From: Hymenobacter sedentarius
GTDB taxonomy: Bacteria > Bacteroidota > Bacteroidia > Cytophagales > Hymenobacteraceae
DNA: 64,000 nt
Reading direction: 5' to 3'
Assembly: GCF_001507645.1 (NCBI RefSeq)
Contig: NZ_CP013909.1
Coordinates: forward strand, 4,804,853 to 4,868,852
The notes beneath the pieces were generated by a model that was given only the letters and a program-made list of their open reading frames with translations, was not told the DNA's origin and made no database searches. Positions 33,866 to 43,682 of the stretch are shown here, one piece after another. Within the stretch, counting starts at the first letter, position 1; each line of letters starts with the position of its first letter. The translations under genes were made by a program, and so were the position numbers.

Positions 33866-34966
33866 TCAATCCAATGCTACGTCTAGGACTTGCTTTAGGG
33901 TAGCAATATCTACCACCATATCGGAGTGGCTAGTCTTTGCCGGATTAGTGCCGGCACAAGGTGCTAAAAAGTAAGGCAAGCCAAAGCAAGAAGCCAACCA
34001 GTAATAACAGTGCACCTGGTGCTCCTGGTTGAGCAATTCTATCACCTTGGCATCGTCCTGCAGGAAGAACATATTGGTCATTCCGGCGCCGTGCACACCC
34101 AGCAAGACCTTGGTCTCGTGCATCAGCTTAATCTGCTCTAGAAAAGAATAGTGCTCAAAATATACTTTCTCGAATCCATACTCGCTGAGCAGTGCGTCAA
34201 CTTCGGCTTCGTTAATCAATTTCCGTACGCCAGTAGCTGCACGTGCAGCAAATATCCTCCGGGTGGCTGGCGCTGGGGCAGGCCGATAGGCAGTTAGTAG
34301 CTCCGCCCGAACCTGACGAATTAGCTCCGGGTTTTGAGAGATAGGAGTAGCCGTCAGCTCCGGGACTACAACAGTGTCGGCTCGCAGAACCTGGCGGGGG
34401 TTAACGGGTAAATAATCCGTGAAGCCTAGTGCAGCGGCGCTGAGACGGATATAATCGGGCAGTTGCTTGGGAGGCAAAGGCTGCGGGAGTACCAGCGTGA
34501 TGTTAGGATGTGTCTGGCGCAATACCAGTAGACGAGGGAGGGTGTCGGCGAGCCAGTGGTAATAGTTCTCCACCGACCATTGGTTGTGGCACACTGCCAC
34601 GCTTTTGGCTGGTGCCGTCACCTTGCGTCCTACCCATTGCCGCAGCAGCAACGTATCCTGGAAGCTGGGCTCGTACCAGTCGTGCACCAGGCTGGGCACA
34701 AACAAACGCAGGTTGTTGAATACGGCGCCATTCCAGGTAACATGTACGTTGGTTAGGCTGTAGGTCCGGTGCTCATGGAACTCTACCGGCGCTAAAAAGG
34801 GCGCTACCACTTCCTCCGAAAACATAGCAACGTTGACTGGCGGCACGGGTTGATAAGGCTCGCGCGCTGGAAATATTTTTTCAATGGTGTAGCGCTGCCA
34901 GGCGGGGAGGGCTTTCGAAACCCGCATTACCACAGCATCTGCTATGCTTTTAACTATTTTAACCAT
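33866..34966 (-). CDS. GT61-family (DUF563) glycosyltransferase
   Basis: A 366-residue homologue of the GT61 enzyme at 22032-23183. Motifs in the same order are VENYYHWLADTLPRLLVL, TRRIFAAR and LLGVHGAGMTNMFFL followed by KVIELL. No membrane segments. It is the last gene of the 41.9-33.9 kb block, 27 nt before the decayed IS3 element, and follows a GT2 gene by 11 nt. Confidence 0.87.
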   Translation of the reverse strand: MVKIVKSIADAVVMRVSKALPAWQRYTIEKIFPAREPYQPVPPVNVAMFSEEVVAPFLAPVEFHEHRTYSLTNVHVTWNGAVFNNLRLFVPSLVHDWYEPSFQDTLLLRQWVGRKVTAPAKSVAVCHNQWSVENYYHWLADTLPRLLVLRQTHPNITLVLPQPLPPKQLPDYIRLSAAALGFTDYLPVNPRQVLRADTVVVPELTATPISQNPELIRQVRAELLTAYRPAPAPATRRIFAARAATGVRKLINEAEVDALLSEYGFEKVYFEHYSFLEQIKLMHETKVLLGVHGAGMTNMFFLQDDAKVIELLNQEHQVHCYYWLASCFGLPYFLAPCAGTNPAKTSHSDMVVDIATLKQVLDVALD

Positions 34967-34977
34967 TAATTCTGGTT

Positions 34978-36048
34978 CTATTGACGATGATTTAACTTGT
35001 GAGAGGCTATCTCGCTTTTTAGCTGCAAGACATGTTTATAGTACGATTTTACCCGTTCAAAATTCAACACCGTTTCTTTTAGTGAGGCAAAGGTATGCCC
35101 CAACTTCATTGGCACGATGGTATTGGCAGCAACAAGGGCCCGCAGCAAGCTCGGCGATACCGCTTCTTTCGTTAAACCTAACGTACTATAGGCTACGTCC
35201 TTGAGCAGGTTGAGCGCGACACTTCCGCCCGGCTTCCCCCAGAGCGCATTTCGGTACGCATTTAGGCGGGTAGACGTGCGGGCCGACGCGTAGAACAACC
35301 GGTCTCGGTAGGCCTCAGTAAGCCGGCCTGCGGCTATGTGATGCTGCAAGTGTAGCCGTGAGGAGTACCACACCTCGTAACCCAGCAACTGAGCGGCGTA
35401 GCAAAGCTCGTCGTCTTCGCCAGCAGTCAAGTTGCCGTCGCCCTGCCGGCCCGAAAACAGGCTTTGAAAGCCTGCCTCATGCAATTGCTCCCACACTGCC
35501 ATGCGCACAAACATACCTGCCCCCCACAGCACATTCCGACCGATATTGCCCTCCGCCAGGGGTTTGAATGCCCCTCCTACCCGGTCCAGCTGCGGGCCCA
35601 CGGCGTAGCAATGCTGGAATTCTGCAAACCAGACTGGCTCTGGACCTTCAAATGTAGCAGTGCTGGGCCCGCCCAATATCCCAACCTTGGGGTTTTTCTC
35701 GAGGATTGTTAGACCTTCTCGCAAGTATGTTATAGATAACCGGTTATCATCGTCCACAATGCAGGTGTAACGGTACTGTGCTTGGCCAATCGCTGTTTCG
35801 AGGGCGTACTGTTTGCCGGGCCGCGGCTCATGTAGCAGGTGCAGGGCAGCGGGGGCAGCTAGCAACTCCCACGCCTGCCGCGCCAGTTCAGTGGTGTTGT
35901 CGGTGCTGGCGTTATCAACTAGCACAACTTCCCAAGGTATACCCGCTGGCGTTTCTTGCCGAGCTAAGCATGCCAAGGTTTCAGCAATACGGGCGGCCCC
36001 GTTGAAAGTGCACACCAAGAAAGAAACGCCGAGGGGTAATGTATGCAT
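34978..36048 (-). CDS. GT2 glycosyltransferase
   Basis: A 356-residue GT-A enzyme: VSFLVCTFNGAARIAETL, VLVDNASTDNT and the metal site CIVDDDNRLS, followed by LWGAGMFVRMAVWEQL and GEDDELCYAAQLLGYEVWYS. It is clearly related to the gene just upstream (36052-37101), suggesting tandem duplication. The C-terminal 100 residues are helical and of unknown role. Three bases separate the two genes. Confidence 0.87.
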   Translation of the reverse strand: MHTLPLGVSFLVCTFNGAARIAETLACLARQETPAGIPWEVVLVDNASTDNTTELARQAWELLAAPAALHLLHEPRPGKQYALETAIGQAQYRYTCIVDDDNRLSITYLREGLTILEKNPKVGILGGPSTATFEGPEPVWFAEFQHCYAVGPQLDRVGGAFKPLAEGNIGRNVLWGAGMFVRMAVWEQLHEAGFQSLFSGRQGDGNLTAGEDDELCYAAQLLGYEVWYSSRLHLQHHIAAGRLTEAYRDRLFYASARTSTRLNAYRNALWGKPGGSVALNLLKDVAYSTLGLTKEAVSPSLLRALVAANTIVPMKLGHTFASLKETVLNFERVKSYYKHVLQLKSEIASHKLNHRQ

Positions 36049-36051
36049 CAG

Positions 36052-37101
36052 TTATAGTCCTGGCTGCTCATTGCCTTGCATATTATGTAAGGCAACAATA
36101 TTTCTTTTCAAGCTACTGAGATACTGGATAAAATTCGCATGTTCCTTTCTCATCTGAAAATGTGTTTTTAGCATTTCGTAATAGAATACTGCTTCGGCCG
36201 TGTCTATGCCACTTCCCACTTTACGGCTTTTTATATAATACTCGTACAGCACATAAGCGCCGTGTTTCGAGAGCATAGCCCGAAACCTTTTCCGTGTCAA
36301 TGTCTGCCAGTTGTCCTGAATACTTTCGTTGAGGTACAATTTTTTGTAATACTCCAGCTTATAGTAAGATTTGCCGTGGCCTTTTTTTAGCTTTATCAGA
36401 TAATCCCAGTTAAGCCGTTTTGCCTCCATGTAGTGCAACAGTCTCAGTTGTGAAGAGTACACTACTTTATAGCCGAGTAGCGCTGTAGCGAAACATAGTT
36501 CTGTATCGCCACCTGATGATAGTTCCTCTCCTTTGCGGTCAAGTAGCTGCGACTGAAACCCAATCTGCTCCAACTCTCGAAAAATGCTTCGCCGAACCAC
36601 CATGCCGGCGCCGGATACGTAGAGGCGCTGCGGCGATACTTCCCCATCCTGCTCAGCTTGGGGACCGCACGCGTAGGCGTATTCCACCTGCTGAAACCAT
36701 GTCGGCAGCGGTACATCGGCAACGGCCCTGTTCAGCCCACCTAAGATACCAATTCCTGCGTCCCGCCGCATTAAGGCGTATGCCTCCCGCAAATAATCCG
36801 GCTCAAGCCAATTGTCGTCGTCGCAGAACAGCACTATGTCGTACCTAGCACTAGCCAAACCCGTTTGGCGGGCCATGGAAAGGCCTGGTCGGGGTTCAGC
36901 CACAACCGTGAGCAAAGTGGGTGAGCCGAACTGCTGCCACTGGTGCCGAGCCACCTCGGCAGTGGCATCAGTCGAGTTATTGTCGACGACCACTACCTCC
37001 CATTTCAAGTTGCCAGGAACCTGCGCCGCCAAGTGCCGGAGGGTGGTGGGCAGCCGGGTTTTGCTATTGAAGCAGCAGATAATAACTGATACCCCATTCA
37101 T
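36052..37101 (-). CDS. GT2 glycosyltransferase
   Basis: A 349-residue GT-A enzyme: VSVIICCFNSKTRLPTTL, VVVDNNSTDAT and the metal site LFCDDDNWLE, then VSGAGMVVRRSIF and GGDTELCFATALLGYKVVYS. It shares this architecture with the next gene. Its ATG overlaps the stop of the upstream GT2 gene as ATGA, showing translational coupling. The C-terminal part is Lys/Tyr-rich. Confidence 0.87.
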   Translation of the reverse strand: MNGVSVIICCFNSKTRLPTTLRHLAAQVPGNLKWEVVVVDNNSTDATAEVARHQWQQFGSPTLLTVVAEPRPGLSMARQTGLASARYDIVLFCDDDNWLEPDYLREAYALMRRDAGIGILGGLNRAVADVPLPTWFQQVEYAYACGPQAEQDGEVSPQRLYVSGAGMVVRRSIFRELEQIGFQSQLLDRKGEELSSGGDTELCFATALLGYKVVYSSQLRLLHYMEAKRLNWDYLIKLKKGHGKSYYKLEYYKKLYLNESIQDNWQTLTRKRFRAMLSKHGAYVLYEYYIKSRKVGSGIDTAEAVFYYEMLKTHFQMRKEHANFIQYLSSLKRNIVALHNMQGNEQPGL

Positions 37102-38039
37102 ATGACACGGCAGGCAAAAGTCTTCTGTAATAGGATTTGTAAAAATTTCTTTTTACCCAAAACACGGTACGCAGCCGGGCTTAGCAAAGCCTGACCAAGA
37201 CGCCCGTAGAATAAGTGGGCAACCGCCCCTTTGCTTTCCGGACGCAATCGTTGATCGTATATAGACTCCTGGAACTTGAGTAGAAGTAGCTGTTCGAGCT
37301 GGTCGGCTTTAATGATTCGTTTGTCGGCCAGATAGTCAAGCAGGCGCACATATTCCGTGTAAGCCAGTCCATTCTGGTAGGCTGGTCCGCTGACATCGGC
37401 GCCGTGCTTACGAAAATAATTCAGGAACCGGCCCGACTCATAAACGTCGCCATGCTGGGCCAGGGCAATCCAAAAAAGCCAGTCGCCACAGAAACGGTAG
37501 GATGTGAACTCGGACCCGATTGCATAGTAATTGGCCTTGCGGAAAATACACATGCTCGAGTTGAAAATAACATTGTTGCGCAACATATTCTCCTGCACAA
37601 ACCCCGGCCCTGGTCGTGTGCAGGCCAGAGCCTTCGGCTGGCTGGTCCAGAGCACTTCGTTGTCGCGCACGGTTACCGACTGGCAAAAAGCCAAGCTGGT
37701 ATTAGGTTGAATGCCGTCTACTAGGTTTTGTAGCAGTGTGGGCTCGCACCAATCGTCGCTTTCGGCAATCCAGACCCATTCGCCCTGTGCCAGTGCGATG
37801 CCTCTGGCCCATTGCTTGAAAGTGGTACCGCTGTTTTGCTCGTTTATGACCACATGGCTAACTTTTTCGTGGCCTCGGTACGAATCCAGTACGGCAGCAC
37901 TATCGTCGGTCGAGCAGTCATCAAGTAAGATTACCTCAAAATGTGGGTAGGTCTGTTCCAGCACCGACTGAATCCGCTGGTGCAAGTAGGGTGCGTGGTT
38001 GTAGTTAGGAATGATGACGGAAACCAGAGGGCCGCGCAT
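37098..38039 (-). CDS. GT2 glycosyltransferase
   Basis: About 313 residues from ATG 38039 (MRGPLVSVIIPNYN), the start best fitting the family. An alternative ATG at 38078 overlaps the upstream stop codon as ATGA and would add 13 residues, so coupling could favour it. Motifs: ILLDDCSTDDS and the metal-binding IAESDDWCEPT. It is a cytoplasmic GT-A enzyme with a C-terminal helical extension. Donor unknown. Confidence 0.85.
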   Translation of the reverse strand: MRGPLVSVIIPNYNHAPYLHQRIQSVLEQTYPHFEVILLDDCSTDDSAAVLDSYRGHEKVSHVVINEQNSGTTFKQWARGIALAQGEWVWIAESDDWCEPTLLQNLVDGIQPNTSLAFCQSVTVRDNEVLWTSQPKALACTRPGPGFVQENMLRNNVIFNSSMCIFRKANYYAIGSEFTSYRFCGDWLFWIALAQHGDVYESGRFLNYFRKHGADVSGPAYQNGLAYTEYVRLLDYLADKRIIKADQLEQLLLLKFQESIYDQRLRPESKGAVAHLFYGRLGQALLSPAAYRVLGKKKFLQILLQKTFACRVI

Positions 38040-38074
38040 ATTCGTTTTAGATAAAGCAAGTAAATGCGCCTCCC

Positions 38075-39031
38075 TCATAAAGTTGTATTTACTTGTTTGA
38101 TACGTTGCAATAACCAATACGCCATATTTTTAAGCTGATATAAATACAACTCCTGTTCATGGCCCATTGTCACAAATTCTTGCACTCCATTCCAAACACT
38201 ACCGTGAAGCATATCATGAACGGCATTATTTAACGCTTGATTGTTTAACTTAACCCTGTTGATTTGGCTGGCTTCGAGTGCATGATTATCATCAAGCTTT
38301 TTAGCAAACCACCGTCGAACTTGAACTTCAGCTTTGCGCATACTAGTAGTATTTTGACTTGTGCTCTTAGGGTGTACACGCACAAAAGACCACGCATCGG
38401 GGGAATTTAAGTAGGCAAATTCACCGCCTTCAAGTGCGCACCGAATCCAATATTCCCAATCCTCCATGTGGGTCAGGCATTCATTGAATGTGCCTACCCG
38501 GCGTACATACTCGCATCTAAGGAGTGGTGCATTAATAACCATGATGTTATGTTGAGCTAAGGCTTCTAATAGCACAAATCCTGTCCCTTCAACCCTCGGC
38601 ATCCACTCCTGATTGTCAAGTGCAAACGAAAAGCTTAAGACATTGCGTTCATTAGAATGAAAGTATCGTGCATCCCCATACACTAAGTCTACTTCTTCGT
38701 GGTCAGCCAGAAACTTTACCTGAATTTCTAATTTTCGGACAGCTAATTGGTCATCAGAATCTAAGAACTGGATGAATTCGCCTTTTGCCTTGGCAAGTCC
38801 GGTATTACGTGCAGCTGAAATACCTTGATTTCTCTTGTAGATATACTGAAAGCGCGAATCCAAATTAGAATACCGCTCCGCTACAGCGCGGGTTTCATCA
38901 GTGGAACCATCATCAACAATAAGGCATTCCCATGCCGCATGCGTTTGCGCTAAAAGTGAATCTAATGTTTCGTGGAGCACCCACCCGTAGTTATAGCAAG
39001 GAATAATAATGCTTACCAGCTTAGGTATCAT
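38075..39031 (-). CDS. GT2 glycosyltransferase
   Basis: A 318-residue GT-A enzyme: VSIIIPCYNYGWVLHET, LIVDDGSTDET, NTGLAKAKGEFIQFLDSDDQ (metal-binding DSDD) and HMEDWEYWIRCALEGGEF. The sequence is more AT-rich than the housekeeping genes. It follows the ABC flippase gene by 20 nt. Confidence 0.88.
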   Translation of the reverse strand: MIPKLVSIIIPCYNYGWVLHETLDSLLAQTHAAWECLIVDDGSTDETRAVAERYSNLDSRFQYIYKRNQGISAARNTGLAKAKGEFIQFLDSDDQLAVRKLEIQVKFLADHEEVDLVYGDARYFHSNERNVLSFSFALDNQEWMPRVEGTGFVLLEALAQHNIMVINAPLLRCEYVRRVGTFNECLTHMEDWEYWIRCALEGGEFAYLNSPDAWSFVRVHPKSTSQNTTSMRKAEVQVRRWFAKKLDDNHALEASQINRVKLNNQALNNAVHDMLHGSVWNGVQEFVTMGHEQELYLYQLKNMAYWLLQRIKQVNTTL

Positions 39032-39051
39032 ATCTTAAATTTTAAAATAAC

Positions 39052-40821
39052 TTACACTGCCTGTCTGATCAAGTCCTCGTACTGGTGCTCCCCAATTAAC
39101 TGACCGCCACTTAGTTCATAAATCCGGTTGCACTCCCGCAGGGTCGTTATGCGGTGCGCAATGATGAGAATGGTGATGTCGGTAGACGACAGCTTGTTGA
39201 TGGCCTCGTTTACCTCTCGTTCGGTTTCATTGTCTAGAGCGCTGGTTGCTTCATCCAGCACGAGTACCTTCATCTGCTTATACAAGGCCCTGGCAATGCC
39301 AATGCGTTGCCGTTGGCCGCCCGAAAGCTTGGAGCCTCGTTCGCCGATGAACGTATCTACTCCGTTAGGCAAACCATCTACAAAGCTGCGGAGTGAAGCT
39401 TGTTCCAGAGCATATTCCAGCCGTTGCTGGTCTGGGTTTGGGTCGTCTAGGGTGATGTTGTCTTTAATGGAAGCTTCCATCAAAAAAGCATCCTGTTTCA
39501 CATACCCTACCAAGCGATGCCACGCCTGTAGATGTTGCGGGGTAAGTGGCTGGCCGTCGATACGAATGCATCCCTCCTGCTCCCGGTAAAAACGAAGCAA
39601 TAGGTTCATCAGCGTCGTTTTGCCAGCCCCCGAACTCCCTATAAAACCAACTCTCTCTCCTTTGTTGATCCGTAAAGTGATGCCGCTTAAGGCGGGCTTC
39701 TTTTCATGAGGAAAAGTAAAGCCAACTTGTTCAAATTTGATGGAATCGTTGAACGTAAGCGGCAGCTGTTGAGGGTACAGCCCCTCGTTGAAGTGTGGTT
39801 CTTCGTAAGTACCTAGATGGTGAATGGCATACTGGTGCTGCTTGATTTGCATCAGGGCCGTCAGCATGCGGTTTATGGAAGGCATGAGGCGGTAAGCAGC
39901 GGCGGCAAACAGGCCCACCAACCCTATGAGCCCCGAGGCCCCTTTGGTAAAGTGCAAGGCATAAAGCAGTATGGTTACCACCCCCAGAATGGCCACCAGC
40001 TCGATGACTTTTAGCGGTAGCTGCGCATAGAGGTAGGCCTCTGCATCGAGCTTTTGAATTTCTCGCTGGCCCGAAGTAATGCGAGTTCGGAAGTGCTCAA
40101 GCTTATTGGCTAGCTTCAATTCGGCGTATCCAATAAACAGGTCCAACTGCCGTGCTCCCACCACCGGGCGCAAATCATTCATGCGGTTGCCAATTGCAAA
40201 GGAGCGCGCCCGCAAAGCACGGTAAGTGAGTATGGCAGTCGGTACGAGCACAATACCCAGGATAAACAGCAGTACCGGCTTGTAGACCACAATACCCACC
40301 ACAATGATTGTAATAACGATAACCTCCGAAAGAAAAAGCAGCAGCGGCCGGAGGATGCCAGTCACGTAATTGGCAGGAATTCCTATTACAAAGTTTGCAA
40401 TGTTAGATGAGCCCAAATCATTGAAGTACCAGAACGGCAAATTCAGATACTTAGTCATTTGCCTTTCAATCAGCGTCATGCTTACATCGGCCGTGAACTC
40501 TGTTTGCAAATAGCTAGTCCAGGTCGAATACAAATTCTTTATTAAAAAAAATACAAATACAAAAATGATGAGGTGAGTTATAAAGCTAACCTCTGAGTTA
40601 TAATTAAAATATTGATAGACAGTAAAAAAATATTTGCTTTCTAAAACCGATTTTGGATTTGAAGCCACCATGATAACAGGGACCAAAGCGGCTAAGCCAA
40701 ATACATCAAGAAATGAATTAATTAAAAGCAAAAAGAATAAAATAGCCCCTCTCCTCTTTTCCGACGGTGCGAGCAACAATCGCAGATTGGTTAATGAAGA
40801 AAAAATGATGCCTGATGTCAT
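39052..40821 (-). CDS. ABC-type lipid-linked oligosaccharide flippase (MsbA/PglK-like)
   Basis: A 589-residue half-transporter: an N-terminal domain of about six membrane helices (residues 20-330), then the ATPase domain with Walker A GSSGAGKTTL, signature LSGGQRQRIGIARAL and Walker B VLVLDEATSALD. The fused layout matches MsbA/PglK exporters. Surrounded by glycosyltransferases, it most likely flips a lipid-linked glycan across the inner membrane, in parallel with the Wzx-type flippase at 20596. The N-terminal quarter is notably AT-rich. Confidence 0.9.
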   Translation of the reverse strand: MTSGIIFSSLTNLRLLLAPSEKRRGAILFFLLLINSFLDVFGLAALVPVIMVASNPKSVLESKYFFTVYQYFNYNSEVSFITHLIIFVFVFFLIKNLYSTWTSYLQTEFTADVSMTLIERQMTKYLNLPFWYFNDLGSSNIANFVIGIPANYVTGILRPLLLFLSEVIVITIIVVGIVVYKPVLLFILGIVLVPTAILTYRALRARSFAIGNRMNDLRPVVGARQLDLFIGYAELKLANKLEHFRTRITSGQREIQKLDAEAYLYAQLPLKVIELVAILGVVTILLYALHFTKGASGLIGLVGLFAAAAYRLMPSINRMLTALMQIKQHQYAIHHLGTYEEPHFNEGLYPQQLPLTFNDSIKFEQVGFTFPHEKKPALSGITLRINKGERVGFIGSSGAGKTTLMNLLLRFYREQEGCIRIDGQPLTPQHLQAWHRLVGYVKQDAFLMEASIKDNITLDDPNPDQQRLEYALEQASLRSFVDGLPNGVDTFIGERGSKLSGGQRQRIGIARALYKQMKVLVLDEATSALDNETEREVNEAINKLSSTDITILIIAHRITTLRECNRIYELSGGQLIGEHQYEDLIRQAV

Positions 40822-40905
40822 AAAGAGTGCGAAAAGCTAATAAAACAGCATGAATGAAATAACAATATAAAAAATAATTCAAGTGATTTAAAACCGAAGC
40901 TTCTA

Positions 40906-41913
40906 TTATTGTTGCGCTGCCGCGAAAATTTTATTAAATCCAGCTTCTGTTTTCTTGTAAAAGAATTCTATTTTTTTACCATCGTTATGCACAGTCAAGA
41001 ACTCATCACACACCCGATAAGCTGCTTCAAGGTTGTCTTCGTTTTCCCGAGATATATAATTTGTGGCAATCTGTTCAGGCGCAGGCAGGGCTGATGGTTC
41101 GACTGCTTTGTTCAGCTTTAGCTTCTTAATCAATAGATCTTTGTAAGGACGTATCGGATGCTTTATAACCTCGACCAATTTTTCTTTGAAGGAAGGCGCA
41201 ATTGGTGCTACTGGTTTTGAATAAAACCGGTACAATCGGTCGTACTCAGCTTGCCTAGCCTCGGCGTTCATACGGTTGAAGTTACCGTCCGGATTGCTGA
41301 CGTGCATACTCAATATTCCGGTACACCACGCAATATTGGCTTTTAACGACGTGATTCGATAAATGAACTCTAAATCCACTAACACCACTTCAGTGGATAA
41401 TAAGCCAGTCAAAGCCAGAGAACGACGCCTCAGTATCAAAGTCAAGCCGACCATCCAAAATGGGGTTTCATTCTCAAGCCAGTTTCGAAATTCTTCAGCC
41501 GGTTTAGTTGGTATGGTTGCGAAATGCAAATCATTGAGCATTATTGCAGCGCTACGGCCCAAAATAGCGTCAATGTCATGATTTTGGCACATAAATTCTG
41601 CTGCCTGCCGAATAGCGGGAAAGTGAAAGGCGTCATCATCGGTAATAATTTTGACAATTTCGCCGCGCGCCAATAGCATTCCTTTATTAAAGCCATGTGC
41701 CTCACCTTTATCAGGTTCGGAAACGTACTGCTGAATCTTGCCCAGTTCGAGCAAGCGCTGTAAATATGCCGGCGTATCATCTTTGCTACCCCCATCACAA
41801 ACTACTATTTCCTCGTCTGGCAGCCGAGCAGCTACCAGCCGCTCCAGCACATGCTGTAAGTAGGGGAGTTTGTTGTACGTTGTTAATATATAAGAGATTT
41901 TATATTGTACCAT
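40906..41913 (-). CDS. GT2 glycosyltransferase, paralogue C
   Basis: About 335 residues from ATG 41913 (MVQYKISYILTTYNK). A longer frame to 41973 adds 20 codons absent from the paralogues. It shares VVCDGGSKDDTPAYL, SEPDKGEAHGFNKGML and ITDDDAFHFP with proteins at 24437 and 27280, plus the C-terminal tail ending RVCDEFL... KIEFFYKK. It opens the 41.9-33.9 kb block, with a TAnnTTTG box about 110 nt upstream. Confidence 0.87.
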   Translation of the reverse strand: MVQYKISYILTTYNKLPYLQHVLERLVAARLPDEEIVVCDGGSKDDTPAYLQRLLELGKIQQYVSEPDKGEAHGFNKGMLLARGEIVKIITDDDAFHFPAIRQAAEFMCQNHDIDAILGRSAAIMLNDLHFATIPTKPAEEFRNWLENETPFWMVGLTLILRRRSLALTGLLSTEVVLVDLEFIYRITSLKANIAWCTGILSMHVSNPDGNFNRMNAEARQAEYDRLYRFYSKPVAPIAPSFKEKLVEVIKHPIRPYKDLLIKKLKLNKAVEPSALPAPEQIATNYISRENEDNLEAAYRVCDEFLTVHNDGKKIEFFYKKTEAGFNKIFAAAQQ

Positions 41914-42022
41914 GCTAATGCATCGTTGAGAACCAAGTTCTTTAATACCCGAGTTGCCAGCATAGTCCAGCATTTTGTCTTGGGTTCACCTTGAAATGTC
42001 ACTGGGTGCCATAGTCCCAATG

Positions 42023-42030
42023 CAAAAGTA
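42023..42030 (-). promoter_or_regulatory. -7 box (TACTTTTG) upstream of the 41.9-33.9 kb block
   Basis: Minus-strand TACTTTTG matches TAnnTTTG, 110 nt upstream of GT2 paralogue C. From here to 42283 I see no gene; the stretch separates the operon start from IS1 debris. Confidence 0.5.
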
Positions 42031-42283
42031 CTAAAAACAAGAGCGAGTCGTACTTACTTACATCGTTACTAAGGTCAGGTGGGTGAGTAGCACCTTTGCA
42101 ATCCAGCTAGAATCTGCTTCAGACCGAATTTTTTGTCACTCTACCACTTCCGAAATAGCTGCATGACTTAAATGCATCTGGTATATTCTGCGTAAAACAT
42201 TCTAACTTAAAAGGCAGCCAACACTACATCACTATTAAAGGCAGTGATCAAATGAGGGTGGATAGCGTATAGGCTTACGATAT

Positions 42284-42458
42284 ATGCAACATTACTGTGC
42301 CAAGTACGGCAGCGGACAGATTCGATGCAACGACAGCAAAAATGAACATCGGAAGTACCAGTGCATGGCCCGCCGCTACCAATGCCTGTTTGTGCCGGTG
42401 GTTGTGTACAAAGCCACTCAGTACACGCAAGTCAACGCCTTGCTGGCGGAGCGCAATT
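42284..42458 (+). pseudogene. IS1-family InsA remnant (5' part)
   Basis: A 58-codon open stretch reads as the N-terminal zinc-ribbon half of an IS1-type InsA: YCAKYGSGQIRCN, YQCMARRYQC, VYKATQYTQVNALLAERN. Two of the expected cysteines are changed (CAKY for CxxC, and ARRYQC for the second pair), so it is degenerate. It is cut by the IS3 element at 42459, and the other half continues at 43713. Confidence 0.65.
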
Positions 42459-42509
42459 TGAGGTGGTTTAGGTAAAACGGACAGCGAGACGTCTTAACTT
42501 CCGCTGCCC

Positions 42510-42770
42510 ATGACTGAAAAATCGAATCTTGGAGGAAGCCCCTCCACCCGCAAGAAATACACGCCGGCGTTTAAAGCCGAGTGCGTCCGCCAAGTAGCAG
42601 CGGGTACGCGGCAAAGCGACGTGGCCCGTGCCCAGGGCATTTCACCAGCCCTGCTGGGGCGCTGGCAACGCCAGGCCCTGGAAGCCGCCGTGCCCAGCAG
42701 CGCGGAGCGCGACGAAATCAAGCAGCTGCGGGCCGTGCTCAAGCGCGTGGAAATGGAGCGCGACATTTAA
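42510..42770 (+). CDS. IS3 OrfA (probably truncated at its C-terminus)
   Basis: An 86-residue HTH protein: TRKKYTPAFKAECVRQVAAG, then QSDVARAQGISPALLGRWQ and a leucine-rich segment. It ends at ERDI-stop, where sister elements continue DILKKALVIF. The local bases are ATTTAAAAAAAAG instead of ATTTTAAAAAAAG, so one T-to-A change in TTA likely created this TAA within the A-rich frameshift region. Confidence 0.75.
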   Translation: MTEKSNLGGSPSTRKKYTPAFKAECVRQVAAGTRQSDVARAQGISPALLGRWQRQALEAAVPSSAERDEIKQLRAVLKRVEMERDI

Positions 42771-42808
42771 AAAAAAGTCGTGACCATCTTCTCCCAACCG
42801 CCTCAGTG

Positions 42809-43682
42809 ATGAGCCGCTACGCTTTCCTCGCGGCCTGCACCGAGGCGTGGCCCGTGCAGCTGCTCTGCCAGGTGCTGGCCGTGCGTGAGCCCCGCCGGGT
42901 ATTACCAGTGGCGGCACCGGCCGGCCGCCGCGCCGGCTCCGTGGCAAGTGGCGGCGCAAGCGGCCTTTACGCGCCACGCCCGACGCTACGGCACGCGGCG
43001 GCTACGGGCCGAGTTACACGCGGAAGGGCACGCCGTGGGCCGCTACGCGTTGCGCACCTGGCTGCACCGGCACGACTTACACGCCTTGAGCACCCGCCCG
43101 CACCGGCCGCGCACCACCGTGGCCGGCCCGGCGGCTGTGGTGGCGGAGAACCGCTTGCTGGGTCAGCCGTTCCCCACCGCCCCGAATCAGGTCTGGGTCG
43201 GCGACATCACCTACTTGCCGCTGGTGGGCGGGCGCTGGTGCTACCTGGCTACTTGGCGCGATGCCTGCTCGCGGCGCGTAGTGGGCTGGCACCTAGCCGC
43301 GCAGATGCCCACCGAGTTGGTGCTCCACGCCCTGGAACAGGCCCTGACGCTCCGCCAGCCCGCGCCGGGGCTCATCGTGCACGCCGACCGCGGCAGCCAG
43401 TACACTAGCGCGGCCTGTCGCGCCCGCATCGCCCAAGCCGGGGCCGTGCCCAGCTTCAGCCGGCCGGGCAACCCGTATGACAACGCGCAGGCCGAAGCCG
43501 GCTGGAGCACGCTTAAAACCGAATTATTGCCTCCAGGCTCCACTTTCGCCTCGCTCGAAGAAGCCCGCTTGGAAGTGGCCCATTATCTCGACACCTACTT
43601 CAACCTCGACCGTCGCCACTCCGCGCTCGGCTACCGCTCGCCTCACCAATTTGAACAGGAATTCAAAGCCAACCTACCTTAG
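42809..43682 (+). pseudogene. IS3 OrfB transposase with a 4-nt frameshift
   Basis: The expected start is ATG 42809 (MSRYAFLAACTEAW), overlapping a TGA as TGATG. The frame reads LLCQVLAV and then shifts; the rest is open from GTG 42885 (SPAGYYQWRH) to 43682. Bases GTGCGTGAGC at the break look like a 4-nt CGTG insertion. The remaining catalytic core is complete: WVGDITYLPL, VHADRGSQYTS and YDNAQAEAGWSTLKTE. A 265-residue product from the GTG is possible but lacks the usual N-terminus. Confidence 0.75.
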
